From contig NC_088103.1 of assembly GCF_036370855.1 (NCBI RefSeq), positions 10,851,404 through 10,915,403 of the forward strand: a DNA stretch of 64,000 nt, written 5' to 3'. The notes beneath the pieces are model-generated. The model worked only from the letters and a program-made list of their open reading frames with translations. It was not told where the DNA came from and searched no databases. The translations under genes were made by a program, and so were the position numbers. The stretch comes from Dromaius novaehollandiae (lineage: Eukaryota; Chordata; Aves; Casuariiformes; Dromaiidae). Below are positions 24,360 to 36,859 of the stretch, one piece after another; position 1 is the first letter of the stretch, and every line of letters starts with the position of its first letter.

Positions 24360-24500
24360 GTGTTTTTTACTCACCATTAAATGAGGAGTTTATGTATGTA
24401 ATACTGATCAATAAAACCCTTAATTAACTCATGTACCATCTTACACTAATTCGTTAGCTTAAACTTTGGGCATCGTGTTTCTCCTCATTTGCATTGCAGT
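24360..24500. promoter_or_regulatory. Candidate conserved non-coding element with octamer, 3' of ATOH7
   Basis: Contains CCCTTAATTAACTC (palindromic TTAATTAA), CACTAATTCGTTAGC and CTCATTTGCATTGCAG with a perfect ATTTGCAT octamer near 24487. The density of TAAT cores plus an octamer resembles the upstream blocks. Conservation was not tested. Confidence 0.3.
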
Positions 24501-27500
24501 GGTAGGTTTGTGGCTAGTAGTGTTTTTTTTTTAATCCTGAAAGGGGAATATGGTAAAGTAAATCACGCTATTATGTAACATGCAAAACTTGGCTTAGTGA
24601 AAAATAGCCTTCTAATCCTTATGTGGAAGAGGTGAGACAATAGAAAAGTACACATACCAGATTAACGTGTAAGAACAGTACCGATGTGTTTGTGCACTAC
24701 AGGCATATAATTTAATCTTATAGGATATGGCATTGCAGTTTATATATAATGTACATAAAGTTATATAATGTATATGTATGCACATATCTCTTTCAATTTT
24801 GTTTCTTTCATGCAGTGTTGTAATTCACCATCTACTGCAAATGATGATAAATATAAGTAAATAAAGGGTTAATATACAGTGAATGATTAAATGATAATAA
24901 GCTCATATAAAGAAGAGCAAATCAACGTAACAAGTTAAAAAACTATGGTCATTTTACCAAAATTATCAAGAATTGAAAGTGAAGTCCTAGAAAGGGCTTT
25001 AGTACAGTGGATAGCTTGTTACCACATTGTAAAATAGTCCATTGTGTCCACCTCTGCTGTTGAACAATATGGTAAGATTAAAACCCCCCATCCTCTTAGA
25101 CTTACTTGTGCTAGTGGGAGTTAAATGTTTTGTTGGTCTGTTTGACTGTGGTGGAATCCATGAATAATAGTTAGTAGAGCAAACATCGTTACTGTAGATA
25201 AGGTTTTGGTTCTTTTTTCCTGGGGGTGGTGTTGGTTGTGTGCAGTGTTAGCGTGGAAGCTGGGGTTTTAATTTGCTTTTAAGTTCTTTTTCTATAGCAT
25301 CTTTATAACTGTCTGTCTGTAGATTATGTGTCAGAGCTTTTTGACCTTACTTTTTTTGGCGGTAGGAGGAAGTTTAAACACTAAAAATATTTTCTGAAGG
25401 CAATGTGAAAATCAAATATTCTCTACACAGGTTTGGACTGTCAGGTTGAACTTCTCAATGACTATTCAGGAAATCATTGGTTTCTTTGCTTGGCCTTCCT
25501 TTACAAATATTTTAGTGACATTTTTTGAGTTTGATTATCACTCCCAAGTATTTGTTCCCCATGGGCTGTTTAATGCTTGCCAGATAATAAAACTGACTCT
25601 AATTCTGTACCAGACTACACGTATGGGCTTTTGAAACCTCCTTCCCCCAAATAACTTTTGCTTCCAGTGAGGCTTCAAATTAAGTAAAAGTTTAAATGCA
25701 CAGAGCTTGATGTTTGATCAGGGGCTGATTTTTAAGTTCTCAGAGATTTTGTCCCACTGACGCAGTGCAAAGCTGAGGTCCTTCTATCTATAGTATCAGT
25801 ACACAGAAATTCTTGAACCACATTATTGCGAAAACATTGAGGATGAGAAATGCTTGTTTCATGGAGTATTTGTTGCGTGTGTACATGTTTCACTATTGAA
25901 ATTCAGTGTGAAATTCTAATGAGCTATTTGTGGGAAATTAACCTTTATCCTTCTAATAGGTTCAGACTGTGTTCCAGGGTTTTCTCCTTGAAGTAGCTGT
26001 AGTTACTCTTTTTCTATGATTCTTTGAACCCTGTTTTGGCAGGGCGGTCACAGTTATTTTGGAACAAAAAGCTGCATTGACTTTGTGATCATTGGTGGCT
26101 GAAAACGGGAACTAGGGTAGCATGTTTCCACAATATATGTTAGTAAGGAAAAGCCAGTGGTTTTCTCTTGTCTAATTATTGAGGTCATCAGAGGATATGT
26201 ATTAGCGTGTCTTATAACCTTGATTCATTCCTGTTTTTTAGGTTTCTATTTTCCGTCTCACTATTTGTAAGGTATTTAGGGCAAAGTTTGTTGCATATAC
26301 ACGTACAGGGCAAGCACAATTATTGACTGGAATTCCTAAATGTGGATGTAATACAAATTATGCAAAGTAAAAATGTTGCCAACCTTACTTGTGGTCTTGT
26401 AAAGTCAATGACATTACAACTTCATTGCATGGGGAAGGGTGACTATTGTTAGATTTTTGAATATTCAGCCAAATTTCCTATAACTTGTTAAGTAGAATTT
26501 CCCTGGTGAAATCTGTGTGGAAGAGACTGCCATGATATGATTCAATATGTAGAAATTTAAAAATATGATTTTTCAATCAAATCTTTAATTTTCCCCAAAT
26601 ATATTTCCACCTAAAGATAATGAGTACCTTCACACATAGGTTTCCAGCTGCTTAGCTTAAACAATATGAACACAGTTTTCTGTAATTCAGTAGTGGAATT
26701 TATCTAGATTTTTAACATCCAAAAATAATGTACAGAACAGCTACTTTTTTGCTCTAAACAAATATAGCTATTCTCTATAACATGTTAATAATGTTAATCA
26801 TTTTCTCTGATATCTCTATGAAATACCCAGAAAAAAAACAAATGCAGTGAGAATAAAGAAATACTTATTCATTGAAGAAACAGTCCAGTGTTTCCTCTAT
26901 GCAGACTTGTTGTAACAAACATTGTTTTCAGCCATTACTTGGGCACTTTTTAAGAAATGCTTTATGTTTTGTAACTTCTGTTAAACTTCAGGAAAATGTT
27001 GCTTAAAAACCCAAAGCAGAATCCATGTATAATATTTAAATGTTATTTTCTACCAAAGAGTACCTTTTCATGCTGTGTATACTAATATTTTTCCAACTTG
27101 TAGTTCAGTTTTAATTTGTACAGAAACTAACACACAAAATATATCTCAACTTATACAGAAATTGCTGAAAATGTCTGCTTAGGTAACTGCAAAGAGTAAG
27201 GGGGACATATTTGAATGGCTTTCTGCAGTCTGGGATGCAGAATCAGTTCTTTCAAAATTCCAGAATGATGGCTTCAGTATTTTTCCATTTCTTTACAAAT
27301 CTGTATGTCACATGCCTGCTAAAAGATTATATGATCCTAAAGGGTGGTCAATTTTTTGAGAGACGATGCAGTTCAGCTACTAGAGTCTGTAGGTAGCAGT
27401 ACATGCCTAGATAGGATTTGGGAATTAATTCTCCAAGATGTTGAGAATTTGGCAGATTACTGACCTTCAAGTATGCAAATTGCTCTAAAGAATCCTTGGC

Positions 27501-28882
27501 TCCTTTTCTGGTACCCCTGAGAAAACCTGCTCTTTCAGACTTTGATGGAGGCGCCAAGATTGTCAGAAAAAGAGTCCATAATTTAAAACTAGAGCAAAAT
27601 TGGTATTGAGTTGTCCCCAGTTAAAATGTTTAATGAATTTATGTTTTAAAAAAAATCCCAACTGTATTTCATAACTGTCTACTAGAAGCATGGCTTGTAT
27701 ATATGTGACTTGACAGTATTTTAGGGTTGTCTTCTACATGATCTAAGGTCCGATACTATTAATTTCATCAGCTGTCAAAGCCAAGTTCTGAGGAAACCTC
27801 TGGTCTTGCTGGACACTTTCACAATCGTTTGAAGATATGTCAAGGACACGCTCTTGTATGCAACTCAGAAGCATTTATTTAGTTTAGGTGAGATGAAGGG
27901 AAAATACATCATTGAACAGTCAGGTGCTTTTTTCTTCCTTTCATATGCACTTAAAATTTACTTTAAAACTGCCATTAACATTTTTCTTCCCATCGAGAAT
28001 GACTTTGGATCAAAAAATAAAAAATACTGACTTTAATCAAGAAAAAATTACAAAATAGAATTTTAAGGCTCAAAGTGAACATCTTTATATTGGAAATAGT
28101 AAGGCAATTAACAGTGAATCCCTTCTCCAGTATTTAACAGTTAGAACATTTCATTATGTCTTGCTAATCATTTATACGAAATCATTTTCCAGAAATTAAT
28201 GCGTTTAAACCTTGTAGCATTAAGAACACGGTTCTTAAAGAAATTCTATTTCCAGACTTGTTCTTTGCAGTATCTGTCATTACTGTTAACGGTTGCAATT
28301 GGCAACTGTTCACATACTAAGATAAAGACTGCGGATTTGGCTTTTTGTATTCTGAGGTGTGTGCTCTCGTGTGCTCTTCACATGAGCATCTGTGTGGCAT
28401 TCAGAAGGTGTGCTCCACCTTCCACGTGGAAGCAAAGGAACTCAGTCCGGCTGCTTTAGGCAAGAAGTCCAGTGGTTTCAATGCAAGTTGCTATATGATG
28501 CTGCTGAGGACTGGGCCTGCATCAAGCTGAGTCAAACCTTTTAAAGCAGAGGTGTAATGCTTTTGCTTTCTAGAATTGCAATGCAAAAGTTGTCATTTTT
28601 GCTATTTCTTGAAATAAACTGTGCCTCTGTTATGTCATATACAAAACCATGCCTAGGAGGAAACAGGAAACTTCTGAATCAGAAAACATCTAGTTAGTGA
28701 GTCTTTTTTCCAGAAAGTCCTATTTGTGACAAGAGTGCATAAGTACTACTAATTAATAGCATTTACATCCATTCATGTAAGCTTCTTTTACATGTTCATT
28801 TTATAGGCTCAGTGTATGCAGAGCAGAAATGTTCTGTAGCAGTTAACAAGAACAAAAATTAACAATGACTACAGATCATTTA

Positions 28883-28962
28883 GGATCAGATTCTGATTTT
28901 GTTTGTATCGGGTACACTCCAAGTAATTCCATTGACTTCTGCATTATGTAGGGAGGTGTAAC
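28883..28962. repeat. Ancient dispersed-repeat fragment
   Basis: 'ggatcagattctgatttt' followed by 'aagtaattccattgacttc' resembles an old repeat that I associate with turtle, crocodilian and bird genomes ('atcagaatctggccc' and 'attgacttcaatggag' strings). The copy is diverged. Its class is not certain. Confidence 0.35.
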
Positions 28963-29173
28963 AGGTAAAGTTCTTATCCTTTTGCTAGTAAATACAGTGA
29001 AGAGACACTTTCAGCTGCCGAATCTTGGTGACCCACTGTCTATAGCCTATCTCTTAGTGAAACTTCTGGGGCGTCTTCTTGAATGACTAAGGATTAATCC
29101 TTCTTATACAGTTTTTTGGGAAAAGTCTTTCACCGGTAGCTTTTTTTCTTCCCAATTTCCAAAGAATTGAACA

Positions 29174-29176
<3 letters not shown>

Positions 29177-29204
<28 letters not shown>
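29177..29204. repeat. T28 homopolymer
   Basis: Twenty-eight consecutive T. It could be the A-tail of a retrotransposed sequence on the minus strand, but no recognisable body adjoins it. It is also a likely sequencing or assembly weak point. Confidence 0.9.
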
Positions 29205-29207
<3 letters not shown>

Positions 29208-29649
29208 GTTGTACTGCTTAACCATCAGCTTGTCTATCGAGGTTTATAATGATGTAAGTCTGGAGACATTCAACTGAAATCACTGGGAAAGGGGTGAAGA
29301 GATATGGTTTGCATGTTTCCTTTACGCACTTTGTGTTGTAATTTGTACTGAGTTCCTTGGGCATGCTGTCTGATGTAAAATGTGAGAACTACTATTGCTG
29401 TCAGCAATACTAACAAGTATGATTCCAGCACTGGTAACCAGATATTTGCTGCTAGTAAACATACTGCTAATCCTATATTCTAAACTATGTAAAGAACTTG
29501 GGTAACATGATTACTTTCAGAGCTACGATTGTTTAGTAAAGCACAGATTAACCCAATCAAGAAGGAAAAGTTTGCGCTTGCTTGATTTCTTTAGTTTGCA
29601 CATTTCCACGGTGTATTCAGACAGGCAGTGGAAGGTAGAATAATTTAGG

Positions 29650-29735
29650 AAGCATAGGCTAATTTAGGTTGGAAGGAACCTGAGGAGGTCATCTGGTCCA
29701 ACCCCCAGTGCAGAGCTGGGCTAGAGGTCTAACAT
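29650..29735 (-). mobile_element. CR1 LINE 3'-end fragment
   Basis: On the plus strand this reads TTAGGTTGGAAGGAACCTG, AGGAGGTCATCTGGTCCAAC, CCCCAGTGCAGAGC. That is the familiar reverse complement of the CR1 3' region (GGTTGGAAGGGACC...CATCTAGTCCAACCCCC). The element is therefore inserted on the minus strand, 5'-truncated and diverged; the terminal octamer repeats are not clear. CR1 is the dominant LINE of birds and other sauropsids and is the best clue to the host lineage. Confidence 0.85.
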
Positions 29736-31406
29736 GGCATTTCTAAGCAAGACAATAGCTTGACTAAGCCTATGCTAGGTATAAAGCCTGATGACTGATA
29801 CACAACTTTGAATACTTTGGATCAAAATCTGCTTTTCATTTCTGGCATGAAATAATGGGATGGTCAGGGCTGTAGATGGGAGCAGAATTTGATCTATTCT
29901 GTCGTAACTTTCTCTCTTCCTGCTTCCCAATGGCTGTGGATTAAATATGCAATGTCCAATAGCTTTCCTCTGGATTACTTTCCCAAGAATAGTCACTAGT
30001 GTGGGAAACTGAATTTCGGTTTGCCCAACTCTGACTCGCTTTGGGTTTGGTTTTAGAATCTCTAGGCCACCCTGAAAACAAGGGAAGAGAAGAGGAGCAG
30101 CAGGTTCTCTGTTCTGGAAATCAGACCCACAGTGTGTCTCAAGTTGGGTGCCCAGTAATTGAGTCACTTGAATCAAGGGATCGTTTTTAGTAGCTATTAG
30201 TTCTGTTTTGTTTGCTAGGGAAGAGGTACAAGATGGGCAACAAATGGTATTTCTGCTTTCCCACTGTAATACCTGGACTTTCTTGTCTCTCAGAATAAGA
30301 ATGTAATTTAGCTTCCTGGTCTATTCCAGCTGGGGTGAATTGCTTGAGATTTCTAACAAAGGCATAAAAATTGTAATGGTGGTTTTGTGTTATGATCTCC
30401 ACTCAAATAGGAAACGGAACAGTACTACAAATTCACTTCATCTGAACCTTTAGAGAAGCAACAGGTAGTGTATGAAATCCAAGGGTGAGAGGCTATCTCC
30501 TCCCCAGTCTCTCGTTATTTCCGGTATTCTTTTGCTCTTAAGATAACTCATCATTGTTCTCTTTGCATTTGTAATGTTTTTCAGTTACATTTTTAACTTT
30601 GAAAAATCCAAATAGGATCTAAAAATGAAGTATCTGTTAATGTATTTTTTTTAATCTCTGTGACTCTGATCAGGACTTTGTTGCATTCTGTAACCATGTT
30701 TAAAACAATAAAAAGGAACTGCTTGAAAACAGAGTCCAAATAAGAGTGATAGCAAGAATTTAAAGATGAAGGAAATCATCTTATATATTCACAGATGCTG
30801 AGTGCTGGGAGGTATTCATATAACTGCATTGATGCTAAATATATTTAAATCAATTATGAAGTGTCATTGCTTAACACCCTCTGTTACACCCTCATTAAAT
30901 GGCTTTGTTTACTACTATTATTACTTACAGTAGGTTTCTTAGCTCTCTGCATGTAACTGTTTCTTAAATTTATAGCCTTTTATTATATTAATGGAATTTT
31001 CTCTATTTTAATAGTGAAAAACAGACTTGCAATTGTTTCCTAAATGACAGTGAAATTATTTAGTTCCACCAGATCATAATTTCTTTTCAGTTAGTTCAAA
31101 AATGAGCTAGGTGGTAAATGCACTTTTTCTTTTAGATATGTTAAAAATTAGGAAAAGGGGATTGATATTTAAAAACCCTGAAGTTACAAGCTTGATATCA
31201 TATGTATTTAAAGGCAGAGAATTGCTATCATTGTATTGGAAAAAAAAATATGGAGCACATTTGGAAAATAATAGTTTCAGCTGTGGGTTCTACAGAACAT
31301 GCTTCAGACAACAGGAAGTTTAGTTTCTTATGTTAGAGTGCTATGCACGTGCCCTGTGCCTTACTTTATGAATCAATACACCATGAGTACACGGTTCATG
31401 GAGTAC

Positions 31407-31419
31407 ACACACACACAAA
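31407..31419. repeat. Short (AC)n run
   Basis: About six AC units within 'gtacacacacacacaaat', followed by ATAAATATATA. It is a minor simple repeat. Confidence 0.7.
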
Positions 31420-31793
31420 TATAAATATATAGGCTACACAGCTGTACCTACATGAAATGCTATACTTATCTAGTCTTGAATTCAAAACATCTAAGATTAT
31501 CTGGCATAGTCATATATAAAAATGAGTTCCATCTTTTCCATTTTACTTGTGCTTTGTGAATATCAGGCATGTTTTTAGAATTACATTCAAAGTCATGTTG
31601 TTTTCCCTCATTCAGGATTATTTAATGTCAGTGTTTTCACTGTCAGTATTCCAGCTAAACATCATCAATCCTTAACGTGGCTTGCTACAGGTGCAGTAGC
31701 TTTAATTCAAGCAGTAAAAGTGGTATTGGCTTTTAAGTGCTGAAAACTATGTCCATTTACTATGTAATTCTTAGCAAACTACACAGTACTGAA

Positions 31794-31799
31794 TTTATT
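31794..31799 (-). terminator. MYPN: Candidate MYPN polyadenylation signal
   Basis: On the minus strand this is AATAAA, about 205 bases past the MYPN stop, followed by a GT-rich stretch (ACTGTGTAGTTTGC). Another AATAAA at 31941-31946 is only about 58 bases past the stop, and a third lies near 30980. The choice among them is uncertain. Confidence 0.4.
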
Positions 31800-32003
31800 G
31801 CACAACACTCCATACCACAATCATCCTGCAGTAAAATACTATGCAAAAGTCTTGTATATGTTACATGCAACAGTTGCAGCAGCATTACACTTATTACAAA
31901 CAAGTTGCTTGTAAACCTTGAATATCTTGACTTGTACCTCTTTATTTTTTTCACAGTTCTAGTATATCTGCAGGTATAACTGGAACAATTGTTTGTCTGT
32001 TTT

Positions 32004-32173
32004 TCAAAGTTCGTCACTTTCCACTATATTTTGAGATGGAGATGAAAACAGCATTGGGCTCTCAGTAGTGGGGAAGGCAGAAAAAATGTCAAGTCCTTGA
32101 CCAGTAAGGTTCGCGTACCGGCTGCTACCAGGTCGGAGCTTTATTGGTTGTGGAATTTGACGGTGCCACTGAG
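32004..32173 (-). CDS. MYPN: MYPN terminal coding exon (C-terminal tail)
   Basis: Last coding exon of myopalladin, a sarcomeric Z-line/I-band scaffold. The acceptor 'gttgcttcag' is followed by CT, completing an Ala codon, then QWHRQIPQPIKLRPGSSRYA, then a tail including GQGLDIFSAFP and ending IVESDEL and TGA at 32004-32006. Human myopalladin, as I remember it, ends with the same pattern (AQWH, SSRY/SGSRY, GLDIFSAF, VVESDEL). Residues 777-832 of the fragment encoded in this window. Phase matches the previous exon, which leaves one base. The tail after the last Ig domain is the least constrained part of the C-terminus, apart from GLDIFSAF and the final ESDEL, which are kept. Confidence 0.95.
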
Positions 32174-34279
32174 CTGAAGCAACAGAAACAGAATGGGCAC
32201 ATAAACCTCTGATTAAGTTAGCAATGAAACAACAGAAATCAATACATGCAACCTTGAAAAGTCTCTTCCAGTGTCTGGAGAAAACAGAATATTGTTGTTC
32301 CCTGTTTTAGGACCTATTCCTTCAAATATTATCACTCAGTGAATTTACATGTTGAGTGTTCTTATTGAAGCTGTGGGTGGATTTCCGGCCTTGTTCAGTT
32401 CAATACCAATGTTTCACTTGACTTCAATAAGGCCACGACATAATCATCTAATCTTAGAAGCCTTCTCCAAAACTCTTGCGATCAAAAGTAGACAGAAAAT
32501 AGCATGAATAGCGATGAACAAACTGGACAGGACTCTGGTTTTGTACTGCTCCATTCTCTGGGGGCTTTTAAGATTTTTGGGGGTGTTTTTTGGTGTTGTT
32601 TTAGAAGCCACAACTTAGGTAAATTTTTAAAAACAGTGGTTACAATTTTGGTTACCCTCTACTATTTACAACTTGTAACAAATGATTCATAGTCTTGTTA
32701 AATATACTGAACTATAATTATATCAATAGTTATAGAATGCAGACACATATTTAGTGATTTAGAAGTAACATGCAATATGTTTCCATGTGAACAAATACTG
32801 TTATAATATTGTTATAATATTTAGCTATTCTATAATACATAACAGTTGTCATTCTCGAAACAGTTTACGAAAGCGAATGAATATTATCTTAGCCTACATT
32901 TATTCATACAAAACCTCCAGCTCTGCACCCAAACGTGACAGACGTATCTGTCAGCAATTAAAATGAAAAAGTGGAAGTTCAGGCTACAGTACTCTGAGAA
33001 TAGCTTAGTGTGGGAGACCTGTAATCGGCACGTTAAGCTTTGGTAGGAAATTCTTATTATCCTTCTACACTGAATTTTAACTCTGCCTTTCTGGAAATAT
33101 TTGATTGGTCTGGAAAAAGAGCCTCTTTTTTTCTCGCAGTAGTCAGCGTGTTTTTATTTCAAGCAATTCTCTGTTTATTGACTGTACTTTTTTTCTTTGC
33201 GCTTGGAATTGCAAATATCAGACCAATCTTTAATCCCCCACCCCAAAACATTCTAAATAGTATAAATAAAACAGGTTTCTGCCACTTCCCTTGGTGGACA
33301 AGACTTGCAAACTCTTGAGAAAATATGGCTAGAATCAGGAAACATTTCTTATTTCCCTTCCTTGTCCTTTTTGTAGCTTGCATCCTTCACATGAAAATGA
33401 AATTTATCTCCTTCAACATTTGGAAAACTAAGGAATTAGTTTTCATTTTTTGTGATCTTTTGTGAATCAGGCTCTCAATATTACATTACTATTGTCTGTA
33501 TCACCACAAGGTGGCAGAAAACTGACACAGACGCACTGGTGACTTCTGGTTATTCCTGAGTTAAATTGTTTCTTTAAAATGAGAAGTAAAAGGTTGAAAA
33601 CTGTTCTTTTTAAAAGTATGGATATACAGCAATAGTTTGTGGCATGTGTTCTCTGTTTTATTATACTAATTAGGTGCTCAAAGTATGCTCTTTTAGTTTG
33701 GTCTGGATAAATTGTCTGAAATACTACATACATCTCGGATCGATGCAGAGTGATTAAATGATATGCTGGAACTGAGCCTTCCGAGTCCTAGACCAACATT
33801 ATCATCCTAGCTAGCCTCTGTTAATTAGGCAAAGTTTGCACCATACTTGCTCCATGGAAGAAGGGATCTACTGGGGCCCTTTCTAGTGCACAATTTATTC
33901 TTCCATCTCAGGTCAGTGCTATAGCACTGGCTGCTGTGTTAGAGGAAGCAGTGTCAGGGTTTACTTGGCTACTTGTTTATTATGTGTTTGTGTGTCTGAG
34001 GAATGGGGAAAGTGGAAGGGGTAGAGTATATTGTGCAAAACTCTTACTCTCTTTTCTCTTTACCTGCCTTTAAAGTGATGCAGAAGAGCTTAGTCTGACC
34101 ATTTAACTGTATAATTCTACCTCCTCTTGGTGGGCATTTTAGGCTAAGGTCATGCTGTGACACTGCAATTTTCCAAACCACGTCACAGCTGTCAATTTAA
34201 GGACTGGGAACTAGATTGGAGCTGGGACCAGACAAAGAAAATAAATTCTGATTTGTTTTATTTACTAGCCAATACCTAC
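32174..34279 (-). other. MYPN: MYPN intron before the terminal exon
   Basis: GT-AG intron of 2.1 kb (donor GTAGGT, acceptor TTGCTTCAG). It holds an ancient repeat fragment near 32.42 kb ('cacttgacttcaataaggcc') and a small duplication 'tgttataatat' near 32.81 kb. No gene is seen. Confidence 0.85.
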
Positions 34280-34413
34280 CATATATGTCAAGTCTAGCAG
34301 TGCAAGAGACAATACCAGCTTCATTTTTTGCGGACAAGGTGTACCAGCCAGCATCTGCTTTCCTGGCAGGCTGAATCAAAAGGCAGACGTACCCTGTTGT
34401 ATCTTGGTGCATG
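34280..34413 (-). CDS. MYPN: MYPN exon, second half of last Ig domain
   Basis: Encodes MHQDTTGYVCLLIQPARKAD, then AGWYTLSAKNEAGIVSC and TARLDIY: the E, F and G strands of the fifth (last) Ig I-set domain of myopalladin, in the region that binds alpha-actinin. Acceptor 'gttttcccag', donor ATG|GTAGGT. It starts with one base completing a Ser codon and ends with one base of an Ala codon; both phases match the neighbours. The F-strand position where an Ig domain usually has the disulfide Cys reads WYTLSA, so the Cys is absent here, as I recall also for human. The nearby Cys in GIVSC is one strand further on. Residues 733-776 of the fragment. Confidence 0.97.
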
Positions 34414-36693
34414 CTGGGAAAACAAGTGTTTTGGAATTAGCATTTCTCAAGAATATATCAGCTTTGAGATTTTACATTATGTACATTAAATACTAAACTG
34501 ATAAGTGATAACTTCTCTTCCTAAAGGGGTAGCAGACCAAGACGTGTATACTCAATAGATCTGCTCTAAGTATGGCCTCAGCCAGTGGTCTGCATAGCTG
34601 AAATCTATTCTTGCTTCTTACAGTTGTGCAAAGCCATGGCATGATAATGTAAGCTGAATTTTTGCTCTGTATGCATTAATACTGGAATTGTTTATTGAAT
34701 TCCAATGAGTTAAACTTGTGCCAAGCTGCTGCAGGGCTGTACTGTATTTTTTCCTAGTTCAGAATGTGGAAGAGTAACATAACAGAATACCAAGAACAAC
34801 TGTACAAAGCTGTGATATTGTTCACAGTAGTATTAAATGGAAGAAATTAGAGCCATCCAAAACTTTCATGTGGCACTCTTTTGCATGAGAAAATGCTTCA
34901 CTGACAAAATTTTAAACATTACTTTGGACAAAACTCTCCAAGAAACCTGCTTCATTTGTCACTGATCTTCCTTTGCTCTTTGGCAGTTCAAAACTTTCTG
35001 GCTGCAATTTCCAGGCAAAGCTATTAGATGGTATATCACAGAACTGGTCTCTAGACCAGCTCCCCTGGTCTCTAGGTTGTGGTCCTTTTAATCAACCCAA
35101 GTATTTCCCTCACTATAAAGGAAGAGGTGGGAGTTAAGCATATCAGAATATTCTCAGTTGCAGACGGTTCTGAGATTTTACATTTTGTTTCCTTATGAAC
35201 TGGAATGAAACCTCAAACCACAGAGTTCCAGGTCAAGGGGACATTTTGTGTTTCAGGCAGCTCTACTAAAAAAGGGAGAAAATATTTGCCATTTGCTACC
35301 TGCGCTACATAATTTGCCTGTAATCTTTATAATGGGATACAGTGGTATGGAGGCTCATGTATATCTGTATCATGATACGAAGGTCTCTTGGCTTCAGGCA
35401 GGAAGATAATAGTAAGGCAAGATAAGGACAAGCAAGGAAAATGCTGCTCATTGCTCACGTGGATCTCTGGGGAGCCACAGGAAGCCTTGGGGGCAGGCAC
35501 TGGGGTTATGACTGGCTGAAAAAATAGAGTTGTTACAAGCCTAATGTAACTTCTGGCATTGTGAGGTGTGGGAGATTTCCCTTAGCCATTCCTCTGCTGA
35601 GCTGAAGCAAATGCTGTTTTCTAAAGGTTCTGTGAAACAGCTGGAAATGAGACATTTCAGGCAGTTGGGCATTTTACATTAACTACAATGTTTGCATGTA
35701 TATGATCAGCATTCCTGTATAAGTACCAGTACGTGAAATAAATCCTTGGGTAATCTGCATAGAGACTGAGGAGTAAAGACTGTGAGCTACAGAAGATCAG
35801 AGTTAGGTGGACTATCTGGGAAGGGACAGGGAAGCCACTGGAAGGTAATATAAAGTAAACTTTCCCTCATTTTCAGTGTGCATGCCTAAGAAGTACTGCT
35901 ACTGAGCCAGTTTTCTTTGCAGATAGTCTGCAGGTTATGCATGTGAAAATGTAGTACTACTTGAAGTTGACAGCAGAGGGCCAAAGACTGTATCAAAGCA
36001 ATAGTTGGAGCCAATTAAAATAAAAGATTAGAAATCAGATTTATATAGAAGTAGAAAACTTAAAAAAAAAAAAAAAAGAAGAAGAAGAAGAAGCAATTAA
36101 TTTCTCATGAATTACAGCCAAGCACATTCTTTTATCAGCTTTTCTTTTTCAAAACCTAAAAAACAGTGATGTATTTGAACAGAGGAGCTGAACCTGAACA
36201 CTATTGCATTTTATAAGCATGAAACAAAATCCTTGCCTATGTTTGCGACTAAATTTTGTTACCGGCCTATGTATATGAAATGCTAAACTCTAAAATCCTG
36301 TGCTCCTGGGCATTCACACCCATGTTCTAACTGTTCTGTGTTTGAATTCGTCTATAGTAGAACTGAATTGAGGAAAAATGCATTTAGAGAGAGAATAAGT
36401 TGCTACAATGCATAACAAATGTCATTTTGATAACAAGATGCCTTTGGGCATATGGTCCAAAAGGGCTATCACCACTGTCTCAAACAGTGTCTATATTATG
36501 CTCTGTGCCTTCATTCCAAACCAAGGAAATAGCTCTTGTTCACCTCGCAGTGAAGCCAGTTTCTTAAAGCTCTACGTGAGGAAAGAAATAACTCTAAGAA
36601 AAAGAACACAGCTTGTGCTTGTCACACAGTTTTTCATTGAAACAACTGGCCCACCCACAGGATACTCGAAACATGGGTGTGATGCTACAGTAC
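34414..36693 (-). other. MYPN: MYPN intron
   Basis: GT-AG intron of 2.28 kb (donor ATGAG|GTACTG). It includes an A15 run followed by GAA repeats at 36062-36092. Otherwise ordinary AT-rich intron sequence. Confidence 0.85.
36062..36092. repeat. A15 plus (GAA)n simple repeat
   Basis: A15 is followed by about five GAA units, within a MYPN intron. It is short, with no sign of expansion. Confidence 0.9.
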
Positions 36694-36859
36694 CTCATCC
36701 TTTCTCTGTTTGATGGGATGGTCTCATTATCCTTCTTCCAGTAAAATATGGGGGGTGGCATTCCCACTACTCTGCACTCTAATCTGACCGGGTACCCTTC
36801 GGGAACACCACAGTTCTGAAGCTTCTCCAAGAACATGGGGGCTCTCTTTACTTCCTTTG
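36694..36859 (-). CDS. MYPN: MYPN exon, first half of last Ig domain
   Basis: Encodes KEVKRAPMFLEKLQNCGVPE, then GYPVRLECRVVGMPPPIFYW and KKDNETIPSNRERM: strands A to D of the last Ig domain, with the B-strand Cys (RLEC) and the core Trp (FYW) present. Acceptor 'ttctttttttcag', donor ATGAG|GTACTG. Starts with CA, completing an Ala codon; ends with AG, completing Ser with the next exon. The string VPEGYPVRLECRV and the PPP-x-FYWKKDNETIP block are diagnostic of myopalladin. Residues 678-731 of the fragment. Confidence 0.97.

Larger units (their letters stand above)
23126..31793. other. ATOH7-MYPN convergent intergenic region
   Basis: About 8.7 kb between the two convergent genes with no supported coding sequence. 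It includes a CAGCTG E-box cluster (23.47-23.68 kb), an octamer-bearing block (24.36-24.50 kb), an old repeat piece near 28.9 kb, a T28 run at 29.18 kb and a CR1 LINE fragment at 29.65 kb. The rest is unremarkable AT-rich DNA. Confidence 0.6.

Noticed and set aside
29177-29735. T28 run and CR1 fragment as one retrotransposon insertion
   Set aside because: They are about 450 bases apart with unrelated sequence between, and CR1 elements do not end in long A tails; kept as separate features.
36408-36713. 101-codon plus-strand ORF overlapping a MYPN exon
   Set aside because: It is the antisense shadow of the last Ig exon and adjacent intron, with no independent support.
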